Positions 1 to 7,793 of a stretch of 22,325 bases of DNA are shown one piece after another. Source of the DNA: CAZNDN01 sp964571815. Its GTDB lineage: Bacteria > Fibrobacterota > Chitinivibrionia > Chitinivibrionales > WJKA01. The translations under genes and the position numbers were made by a program. The stretch is from contig CAZNDN010000062.1 of assembly GCA_964571815.1 (NCBI GenBank), forward strand, positions 1-22,325, written 5' to 3'. The first letter of the stretch is position 1. Each line of letters begins with the position of its first letter. A model generated the notes under the pieces. The model saw nothing but the letters and a program-made list of their open reading frames with translations. It was not told where the DNA came from and made no database searches.

Positions 1-240
1 CGTAAGTCATTGATTTATATGGATCGCTTGTGTCAGAATGACGAAGTTGGGTTAGAATTATACCATTGTGCAACCGCGGGCATCAGAGTGCATTCGTTGC
101 CGGGACGACCGGCAGTATATGTCAACGCGTGTCTGCACCGGGCGCGATCCGGGCGGTGGCTTCAGGCCTTGAATATGTCGGTGAGATACGAAAGAAACTG
201 AAAGGCGGGAGAGCCGACCCTGCTTCTCGTCCGGCCGGCG
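1..240. other. Left-edge intergenic stretch, no supported gene
   Basis: This lies downstream of the minus-strand gene that ends at 241. A short open frame from position 10 has no Shine-Dalgarno sequence, no recognisable domain and low-complexity Arg/Cys-rich content, so I do not call it. The GC-rich segment around 205-242 contains GGCGGG and CCGGCCGGCG runs that could fold, but there is no clean stem followed by a T-tract. Confidence 0.4.
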
Positions 241-1380
241 CTAGCGTGAGTGTTGATGCTCCCGTTGAAAGAAACACCCTCCCGGCACAAGACTGCGTGC
301 AGGCCCGTTGCCCACCAGCCTCCCTTTCAGGTCCCATACCGAGGTCGAAACCGGAGTGGCTGTGCTTTTCAAATGAACCGTCACCGGTTTCTCGCGTTGA
401 AGACGGCCCTCCCGGAAGCTGTTGAGTATTCGGGTATTGATCACGCCGGTTTCCCGCTCAACCCACGGACCGCCCACCATTCCGATAATGCCCATCGGGG
501 CAATCTGCCACGCACCGTCGTTGTCGCTGTCCCCGCTGGTATCGACCGCAATTCTTATGAGGTCGAGTGAGCCCTTGTATGCCGCATTGTTGCCGTTGTT
601 GAGGATAACCCCGAAATGTTCATTATTCGGTGACCAGAGGCCGAAGACATCGGGCTTTTCCAAACGCCATATCCGCCGAGCCGACCCGGCCGATTCGTTC
701 CATTCAAAGATGCCCACCCGATCGTGCACGGGACTCTCTTCGAACATGATCCACGGCTTGTCGCCGGGGTGCATCGTGCCGACACAGTTGCGGGTGTCGT
801 TGAAATCCGGCGATTGCTCTCCGGTCATGAGGTTCTTTATGATCGCCGTGCCGTACGATTCGCCCAGGTACACGCCCGAGCCGTTGAGGCCGCAACTGAA
901 TTGTATGTCGGCGATTTTCGTGCGGGTAGCCTCTACCGGCTTGTTGGTGGTGTGGTCGATACGCACCTTCCACGTTGTACCCACCCGGTTCTTCTGTTCG
1001 CTTTCGGGGGTGTACACAACCCAGTCGCTGCCGTCACTGTCGCGCCAGAAATGACAGTTTGTCCCCTCGGGCGCAAGGGGCTCCTTCCGGGTACCGTCAA
1101 GATTGATAACAATGGGAACAGAGCCGTCGTTGCAGGTCAATTTGGTCCCGTCGCGATTGATGGTACCGCACCACGGCTCCCACGTACCCTCCGCACGCGT
1201 GAAAACCTTCCACGTTTGACCCGACAACAGCTCCTTGCAGTAGACCACGTTCGTGTCGTTGTGGTAGCACTGCAAAGCCTTTCGGCCGTTCAACAGCTCC
1301 GCCGCGGTCTGCGCATGCGCCACTCCCGCTGGAAGCAGCAGCACACATCCCGCGGCAAACGCCTTCAGAATCCGTCTCAT
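241..1380 (-). CDS. Exported beta-propeller-like protein with degenerate C-terminal sorting module
   Basis: This encodes 379 aa. Residues 1-24 form a clear signal peptide (MRRILK, a hydrophobic core, then AHA). The start is supported by GAGAGGG just upstream of the ATG. The mature part shows repeated short strands of TolB/PD40 style, such as INRDGTKLTCNDG, VINLDGTRKEPL and FGLWSPNNEHFGVIL, consistent with a beta-propeller spanning roughly residues 30-320. There are many cysteines and no CXXCH haem site. The end (about residues 343-379) contains WDLKGRLV and LVPGGCFF, a recognisable but shortened version of the Por/FlgD-like C-terminal module seen on its neighbours, ending in a basic tail. I recognise no catalytic motif. 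It could be a carbohydrate-binding or glycosidase-like propeller, but its function is unassigned. It stands alone, and the 343 nt upstream hold no regulator gene, unlike its neighbours. Confidence 0.8.
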   Translation of the reverse strand: MRRILKAFAAGCVLLLPAGVAHAQTAAELLNGRKALQCYHNDTNVVYCKELLSGQTWKVFTRAEGTWEPWCGTINRDGTKLTCNDGSVPIVINLDGTRKEPLAPEGTNCHFWRDSDGSDWVVYTPESEQKNRVGTTWKVRIDHTTNKPVEATRTKIADIQFSCGLNGSGVYLGESYGTAIIKNLMTGEQSPDFNDTRNCVGTMHPGDKPWIMFEESPVHDRVGIFEWNESAGSARRIWRLEKPDVFGLWSPNNEHFGVILNNGNNAAYKGSLDLIRIAVDTSGDSDNDGAWQIAPMGIIGMVGGPWVERETGVINTRILNSFREGRLQREKPVTVHLKSTATPVSTSVWDLKGRLVGNGPARSLVPGGCFFQREHQHSR

Positions 1381-1723
1381 CCGATACCCTCTCTGATTCC
1401 GATCGGTGCTCCGCTACCGAGTCTCCCGGATAACAGACCGATCCGCATACCTATGAAGCCGAGCCGGTATCCCCGGCGTATTCATCATTCATCGCGGCCT
1501 TCACTCCACACAAGCCCGCGAACAAAACGATTTGTCTTCCGCCTTGTTCAATCCAGCCTCACGCCTGGTCTCCACTCCCCGGAGAGGAGGACGACTTCGG
1601 AAAGTGCATCCGTCGGAACCCACTACCGCACCACCTGTCGACGTCCTCCCCATGGCTCAATCCCGCACACATCACCGTTGTGTCATGCCGGTGTCGGCGC
1701 CACTCCCGGCCTCACCGCGCCCG
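1381..1723. other. Intergenic region with two short inverted repeats
   Basis: These 343 nt separate the start of the 241-1380 gene from the end of the 1724-4219 gene. No coding signal or regulator relic is visible. Two perfect 5-bp inverted repeats sit close to the minus-strand start: TCGGT (1403-1407) with ACCGA (1416-1420), and CGGAT (1427-1431) with ATCCG (1441-1445). They could be operator half-sites, but arms this short occur easily by chance in GC-rich DNA. Confidence 0.3.
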
Positions 1724-4219
1724 CTACGGCCGTACGGTCCGTAGTGCGGCCTGGTGATTCGAAGAACGCACATCAACCACATACACACCCGGCGTCCGGC
1801 CGGCCGTGGAAAGCGAAACGCCGCCGTTGACCTCCGAGCCCCGATACCGGCACACGACGCGGCCCGACGGGTCCGTCACCGTGACCGTATAGGAGTGGTC
1901 CGGATGCAGCCCGGTGACACGCAGCACGGCACCGGAGAATGCCGCGCCCACGCAGTCCGGCTGCCTGCCGTGTCGCGAACCATGTGAAACGGCGTCGGTC
2001 GGACTATCGCCGGCGTCGACAAACACGGTGTACATGTTCCCCGCACCACCCGGCATGTTACCCCCGAGCGTCACCGTGCCGGCGTTGAAATCCTTCCCGT
2101 ACACGTCGGAGCACCCATCACCGCACACCTGATCGCCCGTCTTGCTCCACGACGAAAGCCACGGCGGAAGGTCGCTGCCGTGACGGTAGGCAATATACAC
2201 CGTGGCCGCACGGTTGATATCGAAAACAAGGAAGGATTCCCCCGTCTCAGCCTTGTCGTCGTTGGCGGTTCGAATGTAGGCCATACCCGCATAATCGCCG
2301 AGCGACTCCCACGTGAAGCTCCGGTCGACAAACTGCCTGTCGCCCTCGGCAATCGCCTCGACTATTTCGCAGGACGTGCCGCTTGCCGCCGTGAGATTGG
2401 TGATCTGAATCTCGCCGGAGAGCATGAAATCCATCTGCCCCCCGCCGACATTGGCATTCGGCGATTGATCGGTGATATCGGAGACCGTCAGCGTATACGA
2501 GGTCTTCTCGGTCAATGTCGAGGTCGTCAGCACCACCGACTTGCTGTCTCCCTGAAGCCCGGCGGCGCCGACCGTGATACCGCCGTTGATCTCGTAATTG
2601 TCGGTGTTCCCGGCCGACTCCCCGGTTACCGGTTCGTTGAAACTCACTTTCACCGATGTTGCCGACTGTGCGATAACCGACACCAATTCGGGCGGGGACG
2701 TATCGTTTTCCGCGTCGGTCACGGCCGTTGCCTCGGCGCTCTTCTCTCCCTCCAGGCCCTCGCCGTTGACCGCGGAAACCCGGTACGTGCAGGCAGTCCC
2801 CTCACTGAGCCCGTCATCGGTGTAGCTCGTGTTGCCGGTGGTTCCGATTTTCTCACCGTTGCGATAGATGTTGTAACCGTCGATACCGCTTTCGCTATCC
2901 GCTGCTTCATCCCAGCTCAAGTCGATCTTCGTTTTGCCGTCGGCCGTTGCCGAGAGGTTTGACGGCGTCGAGGGCGGCGTGTTGTCGTCCGGCGGCGGTG
3001 GGGGCTGATCGCCCGACTTCCCGACATGCAGCACCTGCTCACCTCCCGGGGAGTTGAATGATTTGTTGCCGCCGCCCGAGACGGTACCCTCCTGATTCTT
3101 CTCTCCGCTCTTCGGATTCACCCAGTTCACGTCATAGGTGCCCTCGGGCAGGTCGATACTGATCGAGCTTCCGTATCCGACATATTCTCTGCCCTCATCA
3201 CCGGTGACACGGTCGGAAATCGTCCGAAAAGAGCCGAAGTCGGTTGAGTGAACGAAGTCCGTGAAATGCTTGATCCGGTCGTAGGTCGTTTCTCTGTCCG
3301 ATGAGCCGTTGCTGCCTACCCAGTAGTGAAAGAAGCCCCCCTTGATAAACTTTTTCCAGATCGTAGCGGTGTATGCATCGGGAGAGAGGTTGCCGTACTC
3401 ATTGTTGCCGGTCGGTTTACCGTGATGAATGCCGTCGGGTCCGCCGCCGTGCACGTTGACATAGTCTACATAGCCCGACTGCTCAACGCTGCCGTTGTGG
3501 CTGTTGGTGGAAAACAGCCGCGCGCCTTTGCCCAGGCTTTGCAGCTCATCCTCAACCGTCCTGATCACGCCCTCTTCCCAGGCCACCGATGAGCCGCCGC
3601 AATCGAAGGTCTCGTTGCCCACCTGGTAGATGACATTGTCGAAATCGGCAGTCTCCCGGGCAACCTTGCGGAGGAACTGCTTGTGTATCTCCTCAGGAGC
3701 GGAGCCGGTCACACCGCAATTGCCGGCATCGACTCCGTTGACATTGTTCCCCCCATTCCACGGCGAATAGTCCGGGCGTTCCAGAATCCACGCGTCGACC
3801 AGATCGACCTCGATATACACACCCTTGCTCCGCGCGTGAGAAAGCATAGACCTGAATCGACTCCACGTGTCTTCATTCCATTTACTCAGGTCCCACTTGC
3901 CGCCGGATTTCTGATAGACCTGCACCGGATTCGGTTCCGTATCCGTGAAAGGGCCGAGACGAACATGTGCCCAGTTGCCGCCATGGGCCGCGAGCTTGTC
4001 GATCGCACTGTTTGAAATCCACGGCCAGCCGTTTGAAATACCATCGGTACAACAGACCGACATGCCGGTCAGCCACACCGGGTTGTCGTCTTTGTCGGCG
4101 AAATAAATGGGATTCTTTGAATACCGCTTCAAAGGCCCGTTGGTCGCACTCCACACAACCGAACACGTGGCGAACACCACAAAAAGCAACCCGCATATCC
4201 CGCGTCTCCGAGGAATCAT
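1724..4219 (-). CDS. A1: secreted multidomain glycoside hydrolase (DUF4038/GH140-like TIM barrel)
   Basis: This encodes 831 aa from the ATG at 4219, which has AGGGGAG just upstream; an in-frame ATG six codons earlier lacks one. Domains in order: signal peptide 1-25; TIM-barrel hydrolase about 27-335, opening with NPIYFADKDDNPVWL as in DUF4038 proteins, with a probable acid/base in YQVGNE (E203) and a candidate nucleophile in GNNEYGN (E274); a 'putative collagen-binding' beta domain of the PF12904 type about 345-399 (DLPEGTYDVNWVNPKSGE); a Pro5 linker; fibronectin type III about 413-502; an SbsA/Big-type Ig domain about 507-600; an accessory beta-sandwich about 605-736 (ITNLTAASG, TANDDKAETGESFL), which I recall from marine polysaccharide-degrading enzymes; and a Por-like C-terminal module 760-831 (DPSGRVV, PGVYVVDV). 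It is divergent from regulator R1. The substrate is unknown; a plant or algal polysaccharide is inferred. Confidence 0.87.
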   Translation of the reverse strand: MIPRRRGICGLLFVVFATCSVVWSATNGPLKRYSKNPIYFADKDDNPVWLTGMSVCCTDGISNGWPWISNSAIDKLAAHGGNWAHVRLGPFTDTEPNPVQVYQKSGGKWDLSKWNEDTWSRFRSMLSHARSKGVYIEVDLVDAWILERPDYSPWNGGNNVNGVDAGNCGVTGSAPEEIHKQFLRKVARETADFDNVIYQVGNETFDCGGSSVAWEEGVIRTVEDELQSLGKGARLFSTNSHNGSVEQSGYVDYVNVHGGGPDGIHHGKPTGNNEYGNLSPDAYTATIWKKFIKGGFFHYWVGSNGSSDRETTYDRIKHFTDFVHSTDFGSFRTISDRVTGDEGREYVGYGSSISIDLPEGTYDVNWVNPKSGEKNQEGTVSGGGNKSFNSPGGEQVLHVGKSGDQPPPPPDDNTPPSTPSNLSATADGKTKIDLSWDEAADSESGIDGYNIYRNGEKIGTTGNTSYTDDGLSEGTACTYRVSAVNGEGLEGEKSAEATAVTDAENDTSPPELVSVIAQSATSVKVSFNEPVTGESAGNTDNYEINGGITVGAAGLQGDSKSVVLTTSTLTEKTSYTLTVSDITDQSPNANVGGGQMDFMLSGEIQITNLTAASGTSCEIVEAIAEGDRQFVDRSFTWESLGDYAGMAYIRTANDDKAETGESFLVFDINRAATVYIAYRHGSDLPPWLSSWSKTGDQVCGDGCSDVYGKDFNAGTVTLGGNMPGGAGNMYTVFVDAGDSPTDAVSHGSRHGRQPDCVGAAFSGAVLRVTGLHPDHSYTVTVTDPSGRVVCRYRGSEVNGGVSLSTAGRTPGVYVVDVRSSNHQAALRTVRP

Positions 4220-4252
4220 CTTGCTCCCCTTTGCCAAGGTGTGAATGGAAGT

Positions 4253-4278
4253 TCCGTACGTACATGTGAAGGTACGGA
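4253..4278. promoter_or_regulatory. Candidate operator between A1 and R1
   Basis: A perfect 7-bp inverted repeat, TCCGTAC (4253-4259) and GTACGGA (4272-4278), has a 12-nt spacer that itself begins with a GTAC repeat. It sits in the divergent A1/R1 gap, between the putative minus-strand -10 element (4293-4298) and the A1 start codon. That placement is ideal for repression of A1 by R1. The assignment to R1 is inference from position and from the dimeric binding typical of GntR and LacI proteins. Confidence 0.5.
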
Positions 4279-4285
4279 CGATCCA

Positions 4286-4301
4286 TCATGCCAAGATAAG
4301 G
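4286..4301 (-). promoter_or_regulatory. Putative minus-strand promoter element for A1
   Basis: The plus strand reads TCATGCCAAGATAAGG, which on the minus strand gives CCTTATCTTGGCATGA. TATCTT matches a -10 box in four of six positions and lies about 75 nt from the A1 start. The same block recurs upstream of A2 (14136-14154) and, more weakly, B2 (17573-17583). No convincing -35 box is present at 17 nt, so an activator or an alternative sigma factor is possible. Confidence 0.4.
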
Positions 4302-4348
4302 GAAACCGGAACCCGAAGCTTTCAAAAATGGAGGATATTATATTCTAC

Positions 4349-4376
4349 TTCAGACACTTCAGCCGACATGTCTCAT
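4349..4376 (+). promoter_or_regulatory. Conserved R1 leader block, duplicated at 14202-14229
   Basis: This 28-nt block begins TTCAGACACTTCAG and continues to TCTCAT. It matches 24 of 28 positions at 14202-14229. In both places it lies exactly 56 nt to the right of the AAGATA element. It directly precedes the R1 coding region and includes the alternative R1 ATG at 4368. It is either a regulator-binding or leader element, or simply conserved after a duplication of the whole divergent region. Confidence 0.45.
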
Positions 4377-4394
4377 ACAGCGCGGGCTTTTCCC

Positions 4395-5876
4395 ATGAAG
4401 CCACGGCGTCCTTCACAGCACTTTCTCTCCTGGCTTCGGCGTCATGTCGACACGAGTCCGGCGGGTACGAAGCTTCCTACTATTGAGGAGTTGTCGAAGC
4501 GTTTCGGGTTGTCGCCGACCACGATCAAGAGCAAGGTGAAACCGCTGGTCGCCGACGGCCTGCTTATTGCGCTGCCGGGGCGTGGTACGTTTGTCGGCCC
4601 CCTTGACACTACGCCTGAAGAGGAGAACGTCGGGCACAGGCGTACTTCGTCGGACCTGCTGGTGGATCGGATCGTACGGGAAATCGTTCGAGGAAAGCTG
4701 AAGCGCGGCGACCATCTTCCGGCGGTCAAATTCATCTCTATTCAATACAGGATGAGCAGCCGGAGCGTCTCAGCCGCCTACCGCGAGCTTGTCCGACTCG
4801 GCTACTGCACGCGAATGGGCAAACGCTGCTTCGTCGGCGACTTCCTCTCCCTCCGCTCGTTTCGAGGGTTCTCCGAAATCGCCGTCTTCCATAAGGATTC
4901 GATTCCTTTCGACCATCTCTTCACCGAACACGTTCTCTCCCGCGCGTTCCGGGAGCTTGAGCTTGAACTGTTCGCCTACGGCATGCGAATGGTGCACGCG
5001 CCGCTCAGTCGATTCCCGAAGTGTGTCCGCGGGTGGCGAAGCGGCGCACCCCGACCCGCCGCCATAATGCTGACCGATGTCTCCCAGGCTCAGTCGCGGG
5101 AGATCAGGCCGCTGATCACCGGCCTTCACAGGCACTTTGAGCCGTCGACCCTGCCCCTGCTCATGACCAGCGGATATGGCGTGCAGCGCCGGCCGGCATC
5201 CATGCCCCTGGTGTCGAATGCGAGCCTGCCGGCGGCCCTTGCACGGGCGGTGACGCAGTACTGCTCGCAGAAACGCTTCGCCCGCCTGGTATACTATCAC
5301 GATCAGACCCGGGGGGGACTGACACCGTTTCGCGAAGCAATCAGAATTATCCCGGAACTGCTCTACCGACGCATCCCGGTTGACTACAGCATAGCAGTCA
5401 AGGCGCCTCCCGGAGTGCACACCCCCCGTCAGTTCCTGCGGCAGATGCCTTCGGTTCTGGATCACAAGAATTTCAACTACCTGGAGAACCTGCTCGGGAA
5501 ATACGCGCCCCTGGGCATCGAGTACCTCGAGCGCATCATGACTCTCACTCCCGGTTTCGCGCAGGCCTGCCCGCGCACTCCCGGCGCGCTCTGCCTGTTC
5601 AATGAGCAGGAGTCCGCGGGTGAAGCTGTTCGCTACTGCCGGGATGCCGGCATTTCCCTGCCGGATACCGTGGCCGTGCTCGGCATGGGAGACGATCCCG
5701 GCTACTATCGGAATGATATTTCGACCCTGGTGACCGACTGGCACCGGCTCGGTTATCTCATGGCGCACGTGCTCCTGGGAGATATTCCCGTCGAACTCTC
5801 CCACCGGAACTTCATCCGCATCCCCACCCGGATCCTGGAGCGGGGTTCCACGGCAGGCTGCGAACTTGTGCTGTAG
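4395..5876 (+). CDS. R1: tandem-GntR / LacI-sensor transcriptional regulator
   Basis: This encodes 493 aa from ATG 4395. That start aligns with those of R2 and R3 (MKPRRPSQHF, MNTKPSQVFS, MKRNPPEEFS), although no Shine-Dalgarno sequence is visible. ATG 4368 is a real alternative because its context is conserved at 14221. Residues 6-68 form a GntR-type winged helix (LPTIEELSKRFGLSPTTIK, PGRGTFVG). Residues 86-148 form a second one (GKLKRGDHLPAVK, SVSAAYRELVRLGYC). Residues 155-490 resemble a LacI/PBP1 sugar-sensing domain, ending in DTVAVLGMGDDPG and LGYLMAHVLLGDIP. The double DNA-binding head is unusual; AraR-type proteins have one. R1 is the most diverged of the three copies: it lacks the HGTIITN...VRTAADY stretch and the KKSR near the C-terminus. 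It probably controls divergent A1, and possibly itself, in response to a sugar. Confidence 0.87.
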   Translation: MKPRRPSQHFLSWLRRHVDTSPAGTKLPTIEELSKRFGLSPTTIKSKVKPLVADGLLIALPGRGTFVGPLDTTPEEENVGHRRTSSDLLVDRIVREIVRGKLKRGDHLPAVKFISIQYRMSSRSVSAAYRELVRLGYCTRMGKRCFVGDFLSLRSFRGFSEIAVFHKDSIPFDHLFTEHVLSRAFRELELELFAYGMRMVHAPLSRFPKCVRGWRSGAPRPAAIMLTDVSQAQSREIRPLITGLHRHFEPSTLPLLMTSGYGVQRRPASMPLVSNASLPAALARAVTQYCSQKRFARLVYYHDQTRGGLTPFREAIRIIPELLYRRIPVDYSIAVKAPPGVHTPRQFLRQMPSVLDHKNFNYLENLLGKYAPLGIEYLERIMTLTPGFAQACPRTPGALCLFNEQESAGEAVRYCRDAGISLPDTVAVLGMGDDPGYYRNDISTLVTDWHRLGYLMAHVLLGDIPVELSHRNFIRIPTRILERGSTAGCELVL

Positions 5877-5926
5877 TCGGCACGGCACTCCCGGCAAGCA
5901 GAGAAGGTAACGAAGGCTGGGCTCGA

Positions 5927-5944
5927 GTGCGGAGGAAGCCGCAC
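5927..5944. terminator. Possible bidirectional terminator between R1 and B1
   Basis: A perfect 6-bp stem, GTGCGG (5927-5932) and CCGCAC (5939-5944), with a 6-nt loop lies in the 110-nt gap between convergent R1 and B1. There is no T-tract on either side, so intrinsic termination is only suggested by position. Confidence 0.33.
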
Positions 5945-5986
5945 CGTGGCGCTGCACTGCATGTGTTTAGTGAGCACCCGATACTG

Positions 5987-7309
5987 TCACCGTTCGACGT
6001 CATCGTTGATGAGAAGGGCCGGCGCATGCGAGGTACGCCCCTGGTGCTCCCATGAGAAGATCCCCAGGCCCGCGGCGCCGAATGTGTTCCGACCACCGAG
6101 CTCGCCGCCCGCATTCGGTCCCCCGAAAACAGCCCTTCCCCGGCAATCAAAGATCAGGCCGCCGGCCGTTCTGAACCGGTCCCGGCCCGCCCGAATCCCG
6201 AAGGGCCGAAATTCGTTGTCATTGGCCGGGGATTGCGCGGAGCGCAGTCCGCCGTGCCCCTTCGTCCCCACCGTCTCATCCAGGGCCACCGTGGCTTCGA
6301 AGGCCCCGCCCTGGATTGTCTTGTCGGTGTAGCGCTTCATCGTATACTGATACATTCGCCACGTGACGGTCTTTTCGGCTTCATTGACAATGGCGGCCCA
6401 GGCAAACGTCGTGGTACTCGGCGAGTGGTGGCTTTCGAAGTAATCCTCCCCTTCTCCCCAATTCTCCGCCACGAGCTTGTCGGTGCGGAGATATCTGCAT
6501 TGGGCTCTCTCTTCGTTGTACAAAACAAGCCACGACTCCGCATCGCGGATAAGAATCGGATCGAGGCTTTCGTACTTTCCATCACGGTAGGAGAACTCGC
6601 TGCGTGAAAGCTCTATGGGACTTGGGCCGGATGAATAGGTGATCTTTGCATCTCCTTTGTCGCCCCCATGGGCAACATAGTAGAGATACCATGTCCCGTC
6701 GTCGTCCCGGACAAAGGATTGCGGTTCACGAATCGGATTGGTATGCTCCGGCTCATCGGTGTGGCTCAGCGGCGCCACCACCGTGCGATCGGTCCAGTGT
6801 TTCATGTCCTCGGAGAAGAGACACTGGTGAATGGTCTCCTGCTGCTTGTTCGCGGTGATGAAAGTCAACACGAATCTGCCGTTGTACGTGGCCAGGGTTC
6901 CGTCCGGGTTCTTTCCGAAGCACGGGAAGAAAGCGTTCCGATGGTCTCCATACTCAATGTCAAGGTCACCGATCCTGTCGACCGCCTTGATCGTGTCTTC
7001 AACCACAAAATCGTAGAGGCCGTCGGCCGAAGTCGCCAGGGTAATATGTATCTCCTCGCCTTCCGGCCAGTAGTGCGCACATCGGTGATAATCACGCTGC
7101 GTGCCGACCGAGTACCACGTTCCGTCATGGAAAGCAATATCAGTCGCAATATGAATACCCGGCCCCTCTCCGGCATCTTCGTGCCAGGTCCACGCCTCTT
7201 CTTCCGGCGGCCACAGGGCCGGGACACAGGAGGCCGCGTATACGAACGATACATGAAAGACGGACGCGACAAGTACTGCCATGCAACTTCGGCTTGCGGG
7301 GAACCTCAT
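5987..7309 (-). CDS. B1: exported five-bladed-propeller glycosidase-like protein (GH43/GH32 superfamily-like)
   Basis: This encodes 440 aa. AAGGAG is well placed before the ATG at 7309. The signal peptide is 1-25 (ending VYA). Blades read as in GH43/GH32/GH68 proteins: ATDIAFHDGTWYSVG with a candidate catalytic Asp at D57, LATSADGLYDF, LFSEDMKHWTD, then NPIREPQSFVRDDDGTWYLYYVA. The REP at 194-196 occupies the place of the RDP motif of GH32/GH68, and YESLDPILIRDAESWLVLYNEE follows at about 247-267. The tail (about 380-440) has IFDCRGRAVFGG and FGAAGLGIFSWEHQ, a degenerate sorting-type module most like the tail of the 241-1380 protein (both have F-x-x-E-H-Q). The exact family and substrate cannot be set from sequence alone. 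It is convergent with R1, and its own divergent flank holds a broken regulator. Confidence 0.82.
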   Translation of the reverse strand: MRFPASRSCMAVLVASVFHVSFVYAASCVPALWPPEEEAWTWHEDAGEGPGIHIATDIAFHDGTWYSVGTQRDYHRCAHYWPEGEEIHITLATSADGLYDFVVEDTIKAVDRIGDLDIEYGDHRNAFFPCFGKNPDGTLATYNGRFVLTFITANKQQETIHQCLFSEDMKHWTDRTVVAPLSHTDEPEHTNPIREPQSFVRDDDGTWYLYYVAHGGDKGDAKITYSSGPSPIELSRSEFSYRDGKYESLDPILIRDAESWLVLYNEERAQCRYLRTDKLVAENWGEGEDYFESHHSPSTTTFAWAAIVNEAEKTVTWRMYQYTMKRYTDKTIQGGAFEATVALDETVGTKGHGGLRSAQSPANDNEFRPFGIRAGRDRFRTAGGLIFDCRGRAVFGGPNAGGELGGRNTFGAAGLGIFSWEHQGRTSHAPALLINDDVER

Positions 7310-7356
7310 ATCTGCTCCTTGTGTGAGTGAATCGAAAAAAGGAACGGCCGGCCGGC

Positions 7357-7391
7357 TCTTCGGGATCCTCCCGTTGCGGCAACACCGAAGA
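7357..7391. promoter_or_regulatory. Nested inverted repeats upstream of B1, operator candidate
   Basis: Outer arms TCTTCGG (7357-7363) and CCGAAGA (7385-7391) enclose an inner palindrome, GTTGC (7373-7377), one centre base, GCAAC (7379-7383). This sits 48-82 nt upstream of the B1 start, the same relative place as the candidate operators of A1 and A2. It could also act as an RNA hairpin in the B1 leader. Confidence 0.4.
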
Positions 7392-7575
7392 CGGGCCGCA
7401 CCGGGCAGGCCCGCGGCACCTCACGGATCTCGAACTGTCCTCTACCCGGGGTCGTAGCGGATGCTTTCAATCGGTAATATATCCGTATTCACCGGCACCG
7501 TGCGCGATTTTTGCGATACGCCGTGCTTTGTTGTGGTGATTATACTGATTCTTCAGGCATCTGCAAAACTCTTGT

Positions 7576-7710
7576 GCAGACATACCCGTCCGGCACCCGA
7601 TCGGCTACCTCATGGCGCATGCGCTGATCGGCGATATACCGATCAAGAAGTCAAGGAAGAGCTTCCTTCGAACGCCGGCGGTTCTGTGTGAGCGTCGCAC
7701 GATGCCGTAG
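7576..7710 (+). pseudogene. 3' stump of a fourth tandem-GntR/LacI regulator
   Basis: The plus strand from about 7582 to the stop at 7708-7710 encodes IPVRHPIGYLMAHALIGDIP, then IKKSRKSFLRTPAVLCERRTMP. This is nearly identical to the last ~43 residues of R2 and R3 (GYLMAHALIGDIPVKKSRRG, ERRTMP in R3). The rest of the protein (about 440 residues) is missing: 5' of about 7576 the frame no longer matches the family. The stump lies in the divergent flank of B1, where an intact partner regulator would be expected. Its good conservation indicates a recent internal deletion that joined the 5' flank to the C-terminal codons. Confidence 0.88.
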
Positions 7711-7793
7711 CCGAGCAAGGCGGGCAGCGGAATCCTCCGGCCGGCGGACCTTTCAGCCACAACCACCGCTCCGGTTTCCCACTGCGCTCTCCG

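Noticed and set aside
10..201. 63-codon plus-strand frame at the left edge
   Set aside because: No ribosome-binding site, no homology and no conserved neighbour pattern.
724..1830. 368-codon plus-strand open frame
   Set aside because: It is antisense to the signal-peptide gene at 241-1380 and runs into intergenic DNA. It has no domain and no Shine-Dalgarno sequence, and is typical of spurious frames opposite GC-rich genes.
4245..4394. Upstream extension of R1 to 4245
   Set aside because: The added residues have no counterpart in R2 or R3 and cover the candidate promoter and operator; only ATG 4368 remains a serious alternative to 4395.
4770..5957. 395-codon minus-strand open frame
   Set aside because: It is antisense to regulator R1, whose coding is supported by homology to R2 and R3; the antisense translation shows no domain or export signal.
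7341..7356. GGCCGGCCGGC run as a repeat element
   Set aside because: It is a simple GC palindrome occurring once, with no direct repeats or mobile-element ends nearby.
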